From an uncultured Bacillota bacterium (GTDB lineage Bacteria > Bacillota > Clostridia > Peptostreptococcales > Anaerovoracaceae), in NCBI GenBank assembly GCA_949287115.1, contig CASEFF010000157.1:1-10946 (forward strand): a stretch of 10,946 nt of DNA. The letters are read 5' to 3'. The notes below the pieces were generated by a model, which was given only the letters and a program-made list of their open reading frames with translations, ran no database searches and was not told the origin of the DNA. Made by a program: the position numbers and the translations under genes. Below are positions 1 to 6,887 of this stretch, piece after piece; the first letter of the stretch is position 1, and each line of letters starts with the position of its first letter.

Positions 1-141
1 CAACCATTTATACTGAAATACCAAAATATCAGACAAATAAGTATAAACGAAACCGCTAACGGAAACCTGTAACGCCCGCTTCATCCGATCAGCCTTTCGC
101 TCTTGTTTTCAGTCGGCATTGCCCTCCGCACTTTCCCACAC
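1..141. other. Intergenic stretch with no gene recognised
   Basis: Apart from the possible promoter at 7-36, I see no reading frame, RNA gene or repeat I can support between the left edge and the terminator downstream of ribF. The frame that is open on the plus strand from 119 runs antisense through ribF and is not credible. Confidence 0.5.
7..36 (-). promoter_or_regulatory. Possible sigma-A promoter for the next gene to the left
   Basis: Read on the minus strand, a -35-like TTGTCT (31-36) is followed after 18 nt by a -10-like TATAAA (7-12). It sits just beyond the probable terminator of the ribF operon and would fire leftward out of the window, which fits a new transcription unit starting there. 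In many Bacillota the next gene after ribF is rpsO, but no coding sequence for it is visible. Both hexamers deviate from consensus, so the call is tentative. Confidence 0.35.
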
Positions 142-170
142 AAAAAATCCAACTCCATTTCGAAGTTGGA
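142..170 (-). terminator. Intrinsic terminator after ribF
   Basis: On the minus strand TCCAACT (164-170) and AGTTGGA (148-154) form a 7-bp stem with a 9-nt loop, followed at once by six T residues (142-147). It lies about 27 nt past the ribF stop codon, where the nine-gene operon would be expected to end. The stem has only three G-C pairs, so termination may be partial. Confidence 0.7.
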
Positions 171-196
171 CTTCCGTCTGCCGTATGCAGGGAAGG

Positions 197-1132
197 CTAA
201 AGCGATCCCTTTTCCCTGTGATACGCCTTTGCCATGATGCAGTCGCTGGCTATCTGTTTGCTAAGCGCCTCCACATCGGGGAACTTCTTTTCCTCTCTGG
301 TGCGCTTTACAAATTCTACTCGTATATTCTTTCCGTACAGCTCCCTGTCAAAATTGAATATGTGCGTTTCGATGTTCTTGTTGTAGCTTCCTATCGTCGG
401 TTTCACGCCCACGTTCGTGACGCTCGGGTACTTCACTCCGTTGTACGTGCAGTACGTTATATATACGCCGTTGGGCGGCGTTGCCATGGATTCGTCGATC
501 ATGATATTGGACGTGGGGAATCCTATGGTCCTTCCCAGCTTGTTGCCGACCACCACTTCACCGCCGATGGAATACATGCGCCCCATGAACTTCGTGCATT
601 TTTCCATATCTCCCTCGGCTATGAGCTGTCTGATATATGTACTGCTGACCACAACACCGTCTATCTCGTACGGCTCCTGCACATGGATACCGAATCCGTG
701 CTTCAGTCCTTCGTGCATGAGAACTTCCGGAGTTCCCTTCGCTTTGTATCCGAAGCTGTAGTTAAAACCGCAATACGCCTCCCTTATGCGGAACGTATCC
801 ACCAGAATCTCCTTCACGAATCTTTCCGGCGACATGGTCAGTATCTCCTCCGTGAACGGTATGTTGAAGAGGTAGTCGATGCCCATATCCGCTATCAGTC
901 TGGCCTTTTCCTCCGGATAAAGTATGTTCTTCACGTCGGGAAGATTTTCCAGGAGAGTGCTGGTGTGGTTTGAAAACGTGAACACAGCGCTTTTAAGTCC
1001 CATAGCCGCCGCACTCCTGACCGTTCTCTCTATTATCTGCTGGTGCCCTCTGTGCACTCCGTCAAAATTGCCGAGCGCTACGACTGTCGGCTGTATGTCC
1101 CGCACTTCTTCCAGTGAATTGAAAATATCCAT
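197..1132 (-). CDS. ribF: Bifunctional riboflavin kinase / FAD synthetase
   Basis: RibF phosphorylates riboflavin to FMN and then adenylylates FMN to FAD in the cytoplasm. The 311-residue protein has the usual family length (about 310) and both domains. The N-terminal nucleotidyltransferase half shows GNFDGVHRGH at 21-30, the FNYSFG segment at 123-128 and SSTYIR at 163-168. The C-terminal flavokinase half shows GRTIGFPTSN at 200-209, GVYI at 222-225 and TNVGVKPTIG at 239-248. The ATG at 1132 is preceded by GGAGAGG at suitable spacing, inside the end of truB, and only 2 nt separate the two genes. It is the last gene of the operon and a hairpin terminator follows. The pairing truB-ribF is standard in Bacillota. 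No damage or odd feature is seen. Confidence 0.96.
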   Translation of the reverse strand: MDIFNSLEEVRDIQPTVVALGNFDGVHRGHQQIIERTVRSAAAMGLKSAVFTFSNHTSTLLENLPDVKNILYPEEKARLIADMGIDYLFNIPFTEEILTMSPERFVKEILVDTFRIREAYCGFNYSFGYKAKGTPEVLMHEGLKHGFGIHVQEPYEIDGVVVSSTYIRQLIAEGDMEKCTKFMGRMYSIGGEVVVGNKLGRTIGFPTSNIMIDESMATPPNGVYITYCTYNGVKYPSVTNVGVKPTIGSYNKNIETHIFNFDRELYGKNIRVEFVKRTREEKKFPDVEALSKQIASDCIMAKAYHREKGSL

Positions 1133-1134
1133 AT

Positions 1135-2100
1135 CTATTGCCTCTCCGAATCCACATCAGCAAATATCTTGTCCGCCTTCATGACGTTTTCGTCCGCATC
1201 CCGGTATCCCACTCCGAGAAACTTACCGGTTCCCGTCTCGTAAACGCAATATATGCTGCTGTATCGTCTTCCTCTGCTGTTAAATCTGTCGTGATTTGCC
1301 TTTTCAGGCTCCTTTTCTATCCTTATCTGTTTCCATCTGATGCTGTTGCCGCTGCAGAAATATCTGGCTCTGTCGCTGTTCATCCACGCCTTTCCGAGAT
1401 GCCCCAGCGGCATATCCATCGGCAGCAGTCTGGCTTCTATCTCCTCGCGGTTCATCGTCTTTATATCGTCGGCTCTCACCGAACCTTCCAGTGTAAAGAC
1501 TCCGCTTGCCGTCCTGTTGAGCGCTTCCATGACGGCTCCGCACCCGAGCGCGTCACCGAGATCGGCACATATGCTCCTGATATACGTGCCCTTGGAGCAT
1601 GTCACATCGAAAGTGACCGTACCCTGCTCCATATCGACCGATATGACGCGGATATCGCTTACATGCACTTTCCTCGGTCTTATCTCCACTTCCTCGCCGT
1701 CTCTGGCGTACTGATAAAGCCTCTTTCCCTTCACCCTTACGGCTGAATACATCGGCGGCATCTGGCTGATATCCCCCCGGAACATATCCATCTTACTCAC
1801 GATATCCTCCGGCGTTATACCCGAAACCTCTTTTCTTTCCAGCACTTCTCCCCATATGTCCAGCGTGTCTGTCCTGACGCCCAGTCTGGCTCTGCATCTG
1901 TACGTCTTGCTGTCCAGATCAAGATACTCCATTATCTTTGTCGCTTTGCCTATAAAAACAGGCAGGACTCCTTCAGCCATGGGATCGAGAGTCCCTCCGT
2001 GGCCCGTCTTGTTCGCGCCGGTCGCGCGCCGGCATACTGCCACACAGTCGTGAGAAGTCCAGTTCTGCGGTTTATCTATTATCAAAATGCCGTCTTTCAT
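1135..2100 (-). CDS. truB: tRNA pseudouridine(55) synthase
   Basis: TruB converts U55 in the T-loop of tRNAs to pseudouridine. The 321-residue protein starts with the typical MKDGILIIDKPQNWTSHD segment and carries the catalytic motif GHGGTLDPMAEGVLPV at 33-48, with the nucleophilic aspartate at position 39. The RLGVRTDTLD segment (72-81) and KGTYIRSI segment (about 169-176) are also family-typical, and the C-terminal 60-70 residues match the extra RNA-binding domain found after the catalytic core. The ATG directly abuts the TGA of the upstream DHH-family gene (TGAATG), and a GGGAG site lies within the end of that gene, so translation is probably coupled. Length is slightly above the usual 290-310. 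The function is secure. Confidence 0.96.
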   Translation of the reverse strand: MKDGILIIDKPQNWTSHDCVAVCRRATGANKTGHGGTLDPMAEGVLPVFIGKATKIMEYLDLDSKTYRCRARLGVRTDTLDIWGEVLERKEVSGITPEDIVSKMDMFRGDISQMPPMYSAVRVKGKRLYQYARDGEEVEIRPRKVHVSDIRVISVDMEQGTVTFDVTCSKGTYIRSICADLGDALGCGAVMEALNRTASGVFTLEGSVRADDIKTMNREEIEARLLPMDMPLGHLGKAWMNSDRARYFCSGNSIRWKQIRIEKEPEKANHDRFNSRGRRYSSIYCVYETGTGKFLGVGYRDADENVMKADKIFADVDSERQ

Positions 2101-3069
2101 TCAATTCTCCCAGTAATCGCAAAGTTCCCTTCTCATGACATCAACAGCTTCCTCCATAGGCATCACGAGGGTGCATCCGGCCGCCTTAACATGGCCTCCG
2201 CCGCCGTATTTTACCGCGATCCCGTCAACATTGCCGTATGATTTTGCCCTCATGCTGACCTTTATCTCGCCGTTCTTTTCCTTGAGGAACGCCGCAAGCT
2301 CGACTCCACGGATGTTGCGCAGTATGTCCACTACGCCCTCGCAGTCGTCGAGGACAGCATTTTCTTCATCAAGAATTTCCTGAGTGACATAGGCCATCGC
2401 AGCCTTTCCGTCGGCCAGCAGTTCCATATTCCTCAGAATCTCGCTTTCCATCCTCAGCCTCCTGTAACCCGTGCTCTGATACAGCGCCACTATCAGCCTG
2501 TTATGATCCATGCCGCTTTCGAACAGCTCCGCAGCTATCCTGTGGGTCTCCGCGGTGGTGTTGGAGTACTGGAAACTTCCCGTATCGGTGCTCATGCCGA
2601 CGTAAATGGACTCCGCCACGTCACCGTCCACCGGAAGTCCCGTCTCCCTCAGGAGTTTGAATATTATCTGGGCCGTGGCCGCTTCACCGCCGTCTATGTA
2701 GTAATAGTCCCCGAAACTTCCCGACGTCGCATGGTGATCGAGGCATATCCTGATCCTGCCTTCACTGAACTTACCGGCTCTTTTGGCGAACCTGCTCTCC
2801 TCGCTGCAGTCCACACAGACGCATACATCCGGAGCCTCTATGATGTCCATGTCCTCCGTACAGTACTCCGTATCCATGAATGACAGATATTCCGGCACCG
2901 GCTCGTCGAGCAGTATCCACGACGTCTTGCCTTCCCTTCTGAGAGCGCGGCAAAGAGCCGCGCATGAACCCAGTGCATCGCCGTCGGGGCTCACATGCGG
3001 GAACAGCAATATCGTATCGGCGTCCAGCATCATCCTGCCGATCTCTGCCAGTGAAGCGTTCTTTATCAT
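2101..3069 (-). CDS. nrnA: DHH/DHHA1 phosphoesterase, NrnA-like (nanoRNase / oligonucleotide phosphatase)
   Basis: Members of this family hydrolyse short oligoribonucleotides, pAp or linear cyclic-dinucleotide products using two metal ions. All DHH signatures are present: HVSPDGD at 25-31 (H25, D29, D31), the second acidic site VCVDCSEE with D87, the name-giving DHH at 111-113, and MSTDTGSF with D162. The C-terminal DHHA1 domain has GGGGHVKAAGC at 289-299, which binds nucleotide. Length (322) is normal for NrnA. There is no membrane or sensor domain, which argues against a GdpP-type protein. Its ATG overlaps the rbfA TGA by 4 nt (ATGA). Clostridia commonly have this gene between rbfA and truB. 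Whether the main substrate is nanoRNA, pAp or pApA cannot be told from sequence. Confidence 0.9.
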   Translation of the reverse strand: MIKNASLAEIGRMMLDADTILLFPHVSPDGDALGSCAALCRALRREGKTSWILLDEPVPEYLSFMDTEYCTEDMDIIEAPDVCVCVDCSEESRFAKRAGKFSEGRIRICLDHHATSGSFGDYYYIDGGEAATAQIIFKLLRETGLPVDGDVAESIYVGMSTDTGSFQYSNTTAETHRIAAELFESGMDHNRLIVALYQSTGYRRLRMESEILRNMELLADGKAAMAYVTQEILDEENAVLDDCEGVVDILRNIRGVELAAFLKEKNGEIKVSMRAKSYGNVDGIAVKYGGGGHVKAAGCTLVMPMEEAVDVMRRELCDYWEN

Positions 3070-3470
3070 TCTTTCCCGTCTCCGTCGTCTTCATCGCTGT
3101 GATCTATGTCCAGCGTATCAATTATCTTCGAAATGTGTCTTCCGTATTCCATGGATCTGTCTATCTTAAACACGAGATCCGGCACGTGCCTCAGCTTTAT
3201 CCTATGGCTTATCTCGCTCCTGATGAAGCCTTTGGCATTGTTGAGAGCGTCAAGAGTCTCCTTTTGCTGCTCCTCTGCCGTCTCCTCGCCCGGATCTGCT
3301 CCCAGCACAGACAGATATACCGTCGCATAGCTGCCGTCGCTCGTCACTTCCACGGCCGTTATGCTTATCATGGCAGACAGCCTCGGATCCTTGAGTTCCC
3401 TGAGGAGCATCTCGCTTATTATCCTCCTTATCTCCTCTCCGAGCCTTCCCTGCCTGTATCCTTTTGCCAT
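3066..3470 (-). CDS. rbfA: 30S ribosome-binding factor A
   Basis: RbfA binds immature 30S subunits near the 5' end region of 16S rRNA and assists late maturation, especially in the cold. The 134-residue protein has the family's single KH-like domain: LKDPR at 26-30, the strand segment ITAVEVTSDGSYATVYLSVLG at 37-57 (read as two halves), and the C-terminal signature from AKGFIRSEIS (79-88) through LRHVPDL (93-99) to MEYGRHI (107-113). The last dozen residues are acidic (DHSDEDDGDGKE), a short tail also seen in many homologues. The ATG at 3470 has an AGGAG site that overlaps the infB stop (TAGGAG), 6 nt away, so translation probably continues from infB. RimP, encoded first in the same operon, acts in the same assembly pathway. 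Confidence 0.95.
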   Translation of the reverse strand: MAKGYRQGRLGEEIRRIISEMLLRELKDPRLSAMISITAVEVTSDGSYATVYLSVLGADPGEETAEEQQKETLDALNNAKGFIRSEISHRIKLRHVPDLVFKIDRSMEYGRHISKIIDTLDIDHSDEDDGDGKE

Positions 3471-3479
3471 ATCGGTCTC

Positions 3480-6302
3480 CTACTTTCTTTCTATCTCTTC
3501 CATGGTGAAGCACTCTATGACATCGCCTTCCTTGATATCGTTATAGTTTTCTATACCGATACCGCACTCGTATCCCTGAGCCACTTCACGCACGTCGTCC
3601 TTGAATCTCTTGAGGGACGATATCTTGCCTTCGTGTATTACGATACCGTCACGTACGAGACGTATCTGTTCGTTTCTTACGATCTTACCGTCCGTTACAT
3701 ATCCGCCTCCGACGATGCCGACTCCCGGCACCTTGAAGGTATCTCTTATCTCTACGGTTCCCAGCACCACTTCCTTGAACTCAGGATCCAGCATACCCTT
3801 CATGGCGTTTTCCACGTCGTCGATTATATCGTAGATGACCCTGTATGTCCTTATCTGTACGCCTTCACGCTCCGCGATGGTGCTCACGGCCGCACTCGGT
3901 CTTACATTGAATCCTATGATGATGGATCCCGACGTTCCGGCCAGCATGATATCCGACTCCGTTACCGTGCCGACGCCCGTATGGACGATATTGACCCTCA
4001 CCTGCTCGTTGGAAAGCTTTTCGAGCGACGATACTATGGCTCCCACGGAACCCTGCACATCTCCCTTTATGATGAGGTTCAGCTCCTTGACTTCGCCCTC
4101 CTGTATCTGGCTGAAAAGCTCTTCGAGTGTCGTGCTGGAATTTCTGGCCAGCACTTCTTCTCTCAGCTTGAGCTGTCTGTTCTCCGCTATCTCTCTTGCA
4201 AGCCTGTCGTCCTTTACCGCGTTGAACGTATCGCCGGCATAAGGCACGTCCGTAAGTCCCAGCACCTCTACCGCCGTGGCAGGACCTGCCTGTTTCAGCG
4301 TCTCGCCCTTTGAATTTGTCATCTTCCTTATCTTACCGGAACATGTACCTGCCACTATGCTCATGCCTGTCCTCAGCGTACCGTTGAGCACCAGAAGGCT
4401 TGCCACAGGTCCCTTTGCCTTATCGAGACGGGCTTCGAGCACCGTTCCCAGCGCCAGCCTGTCAGGGTTGGCCTTGAGCTCCAGCACCTCGGCCTGAAGG
4501 AGTATCATCTCAAGAAGGTTTACGATACCTTCTCCCGTCTTTGCCGATACCGGTACGCTTATGACATTGCCGCCCCAGTCTTCGACGAGAACTCCGTTGT
4601 TGGCCAGATCCGACTTTACGAGATCAGGATTGGCTCCCGGCTTATCTATCTTGTTTATCGCAACTATCATCGGTACTCCGGCAGCCTTGGCGTGGCTTAT
4701 GGATTCGAGAGTCTGCGGCTTTACGCTGTCATCTGCCGCAACAACCAGCACCGCGATATCCGTGGCGTGCGCACCTCTCGCTCTCATGGCGGTGAACGCC
4801 TCGTGTCCCGGCGTATCGAGGAACACTATCTTCTGTCCGTTTATCTCCACTTCCGACGCACCTATATGCTGGGTTATACCGCCGGACTCCTGTGCCGTCA
4901 CATTCGTCTTCCTGATGGCGTCAAGGAGCGACGTCTTACCGTGGTCTACGTGTCCCATGACTGTGATGATAGGTGCTCTAGGCTTCAGATCTTCTTCCTT
5001 GTCCTCGAAGTTTTCGATACCTTCTTCCTCGACCTCTTCCTTGACGTTTCCTATGGCTACCTGTATGCCCATTTCATCGGCCAGCAGCACTACGGTATCC
5101 TCGTCCAGGTTCTGATTTATATTTGCCATGACGCCCATCTTCATCAGCGTCATTATGATCTGGGAAACCGTCGTCTTCGTCTGCTCTGCAAAGCCCGCTA
5201 CCGTTATAGGAACGTTTATCATCACCGTTCCCGCCGGCAGTTCCACAACTTCAACCTCAGGTTCCGGAGCAGGCTTCGGCTTGTTGTGCTTTTTGTTCCT
5301 GACCTGCTTTTCGAGGGATCTCGGAGCCTTCATGGCCTTCTTGCCGCCTCTTTCGAGCTTGGAGAACTTATCGTGCTCCTTGTCCCTGTCCCTGTTCTTT
5401 TTATCGGATCTGTGCGAGCCCGGCTTGGCAGCCATCACATCTGATGCTCCGCTGTCCTTTCTTCCCGCAGATCGCTGAGGTCTGTCCTGACGCTCGTTCC
5501 TGTCAGGCTTTCTTCCCGTTCTCCTGTCTCCCGTCCGTCTGTCGGTCCTCTTTCTGCCGTCATCCTGCTTTGAAGATGCCTTCTGTTCCGCTTTCTTCTT
5601 CTCGGCTTCCTTTTTAGCGGCTTCGCGTTTTGCAGCAGCCTCTTCCTCTTCTCTCTTTATGTCTTCCGCCTTCTTTATGACCTTGAGTCTGCTCTGTCTT
5701 CTCGGCATCTCGGTTTTCTTCTGTGTGCTCTTTACGGGTTCGGTCTTCTTTTCGGAAACTGCCGCGCTTTCCGCCTGTTTTTCCGCAGCAGCAGGTGCAG
5801 TCTCGCTTTTTGCGGGAGCAGCTTTCTTTTCCGCCGGCGCTGCCGCCGCATCCGCCTTCTTCACGGTCTTTTCCTTCGCAAGCCGTTCCTCCAGCATGGC
5901 TTTGGAAACCACCGGTTTTCCTTCAGGCGGTTTCATCCTGCTCTCGACTTCTTTCGACACGATCGGTTTGCCGACAGGCGGCTTTGCCGCAGCTTTTTTC
6001 GTGGAGGTTTTTGCTGATGACTTTGCTGTTTTCTTCACTTCCGGCAGCTTGATATTGGCAGCCTTCACCGTGACTTTAGGCTCCTTATCCTTCTTATCGT
6101 TCTCCGCCTTCTTGTTCTTTGCCCTTACCACTTTCGTTTCCGTATGGGTATTGCTCCTCGTTACGGTGTTTCTCACCGCCGTCGCATCTATATCCGAAAG
6201 CTCGTCGTTTTCGCCGGTCACGGCTATACCCATGGTCTTTGCTTTCTCCAGAACTTCCCCGCCGGTAAGGTTCAACTCGGTCGCCAATTCCTTTATTTTC
6301 AT
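3480..6302 (-). CDS. infB: Translation initiation factor IF-2
   Basis: IF2 is the GTPase that places initiator fMet-tRNA on the 30S subunit and promotes 50S joining. The 940-residue protein is long, mainly because of a charged Lys/Ala/Glu/Arg-rich linker at about 55-340. An IF2 N-domain (about 1-50) and a second one (about 358-416) flank the linker. The GTPase domain has GHVDHGKT (450-457), GGITQHIGA (474-482), DTPGH (496-500), NKID (550-553) and SAKTG (586-590), all intact, and the two beta-barrel domains and the C-terminal tRNA-binding domain follow. I chose the ATG at 6302 because GGAGG lies 8 nt before it. A GTG two codons earlier is only 2 nt from that site. The site overlaps the ylxQ stop (TAAAGGAGG), implying coupling. 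Within the linker, KPPxGKPxVSK occurs twice. Confidence 0.97.
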   Translation of the reverse strand: MKIKELATELNLTGGEVLEKAKTMGIAVTGENDELSDIDATAVRNTVTRSNTHTETKVVRAKNKKAENDKKDKEPKVTVKAANIKLPEVKKTAKSSAKTSTKKAAAKPPVGKPIVSKEVESRMKPPEGKPVVSKAMLEERLAKEKTVKKADAAAAPAEKKAAPAKSETAPAAAEKQAESAAVSEKKTEPVKSTQKKTEMPRRQSRLKVIKKAEDIKREEEEAAAKREAAKKEAEKKKAEQKASSKQDDGRKRTDRRTGDRRTGRKPDRNERQDRPQRSAGRKDSGASDVMAAKPGSHRSDKKNRDRDKEHDKFSKLERGGKKAMKAPRSLEKQVRNKKHNKPKPAPEPEVEVVELPAGTVMINVPITVAGFAEQTKTTVSQIIMTLMKMGVMANINQNLDEDTVVLLADEMGIQVAIGNVKEEVEEEGIENFEDKEEDLKPRAPIITVMGHVDHGKTSLLDAIRKTNVTAQESGGITQHIGASEVEINGQKIVFLDTPGHEAFTAMRARGAHATDIAVLVVAADDSVKPQTLESISHAKAAGVPMIVAINKIDKPGANPDLVKSDLANNGVLVEDWGGNVISVPVSAKTGEGIVNLLEMILLQAEVLELKANPDRLALGTVLEARLDKAKGPVASLLVLNGTLRTGMSIVAGTCSGKIRKMTNSKGETLKQAGPATAVEVLGLTDVPYAGDTFNAVKDDRLAREIAENRQLKLREEVLARNSSTTLEELFSQIQEGEVKELNLIIKGDVQGSVGAIVSSLEKLSNEQVRVNIVHTGVGTVTESDIMLAGTSGSIIIGFNVRPSAAVSTIAEREGVQIRTYRVIYDIIDDVENAMKGMLDPEFKEVVLGTVEIRDTFKVPGVGIVGGGYVTDGKIVRNEQIRLVRDGIVIHEGKISSLKRFKDDVREVAQGYECGIGIENYNDIKEGDVIECFTMEEIERK
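5901..5984 (-). repeat. Duplicated KPPxGKPxVSK segment in the IF2 linker
   Basis: Residues 107-117 and 124-134 of IF2 read [11 protein letters not shown] and [11 protein letters not shown]. They differ at two positions and are separated by six residues. The surrounding linker is otherwise Lys/Ala/Glu-rich low complexity. The match suggests a small internal duplication within a fast-evolving, probably disordered region; no function is assigned. Confidence 0.6.
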
Positions 6303-6310
6303 AAGCACTT

Positions 6311-6317
6311 CCTCCTT
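6311..6317 (-). promoter_or_regulatory. Shine-Dalgarno site of infB overlapping the ylxQ stop
   Basis: AAGGAGG on the minus strand shares its first bases with the ylxQ stop codon TAA (6317-6319). It is 8 nt from the ATG at 6300-6302, which selects that codon over the GTG at 6306-6308. Confidence 0.7.
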
Positions 6318-6628
6318 TATTCCGATCTCCCGTTTATCTCATCCAAAATAACTTTCGCGAAATTGTCATCGCATACGGCGAATACGCTCCTTCCGGACTC
6401 ACCGACCATATGTGACATCTCCTCGCCTTTTCCGTACTTCACATAGGTCACGCCGTACTTCCTGATTTCCTTCATTATCTTTTTCTCGCTGTTTTCCGAG
6501 ATATCTTCAGCCAGTATGACCAGCCTTACCCGTCCCTTTGCCATACCGAAGGAGCACGTATTGACTCCCGATATCAGATTTCCTGATTTTTTGGCAAATC
6601 CCAGATAACTATCTATCTTCTTTCTCAT
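6317..6628 (-). CDS. ylxQ: L7Ae-family ribosomal-like protein YlxQ
   Basis: This 103-residue protein belongs to the L7Ae/L30e/S12e/Gadd45 family, whose members bind kink-turn RNA; YlxQ is the bacterial version found between ylxR and infB. Family-like segments are YLGFAKKSGNLISG at 8-21, the hydrophobic strand RLVILAEDIS at 35-44, and a C-terminal GESGRSVFAVCDDNFAKVI segment at 76-94. The ATG at 6628 gives the usual length near 100; an ATG nine codons upstream (6655) gives an unneeded extension and has no good Shine-Dalgarno site. GAGG lies about 11 nt before the chosen start. The gene overlaps the end of ylxR by 20 nt, and its stop codon forms part of the infB ribosome-binding site. The exact RNA target in this organism is unknown. 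Confidence 0.87.
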   Translation of the reverse strand: MRKKIDSYLGFAKKSGNLISGVNTCSFGMAKGRVRLVILAEDISENSEKKIMKEIRKYGVTYVKYGKGEEMSHMVGESGRSVFAVCDDNFAKVILDEINGRSE

Positions 6629-6887
6629 ACCTCTTGACTTCCTCAAAGATGACATCCAGTTCTTCTTCCGGTATGTTCATCTCGAAATTTCTCTGCAGCG
6701 CACGCTTTTTCCTCGCCTTTTCCATGCATCCGGCATCGGGACAGATATACACGCCTCTCCCTTTGGCCTTTCCCGCAGGATCGACGCTGATCTTTCCCTC
6801 GTAGCACGCTATGCGTATCATGCTGCTCTTGGGTTTTGATTCCATGCAGCCCACGCATCTCCTCATGGGTGTCTTTTTACTTTTCAA
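6609..6887 (-). CDS. ylxR: YlxR/RnpM family RNA-binding protein, TTG start
   Basis: YlxR (DUF448) is a small nucleic-acid-binding protein encoded after nusA in most Bacillota; the B. subtilis member has recently been described as a modulator of RNase P and named RnpM. The 92-residue product has RRCVGC at 9-14 and GRGVYIC at 43-49. Cysteines 11, 14, 49 and 54 could form a metal-type cluster. The basic helix EKARKKRALQRNF (56-68) is also typical. I chose TTG at 6887 because GGAGG (6896-6900) is exactly 8 nt upstream. An ATG two codons earlier would be only 2 nt from that site, and the open frame beyond it is just the shadow of the acidic nusA tail. An ATG at 6866 would remove the first seven residues and lacks a site. 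The start overlaps the nusA stop by 11 nt. Confidence 0.88.
   Translation of the reverse strand: MKSKKTPMRRCVGCMESKPKSSMIRIACYEGKISVDPAGKAKGRGVYICPDAGCMEKARKKRALQRNFEMNIPEEELDVIFEEVKRYEKEDR

Noticed and set aside
119..973. 284-codon open frame on the plus strand opposite ribF
   Set aside because: Antisense to an intact RibF with all motifs; no ribosome-binding site or recognisable domain.
2964..4313. Long open frame (449 codons) on the plus strand opposite nrnA, rbfA and infB
   Set aside because: It runs antisense to three well-recognised genes, has no family-like motifs, and its His/Tyr/Leu/Arg-rich composition is typical of the complement of biased codons.
4692..5444. 250-codon open frame on the plus strand opposite infB
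   Set aside because: Lies antisense to the IF2 GTPase domain and linker; low-complexity shadow of the charged linker.
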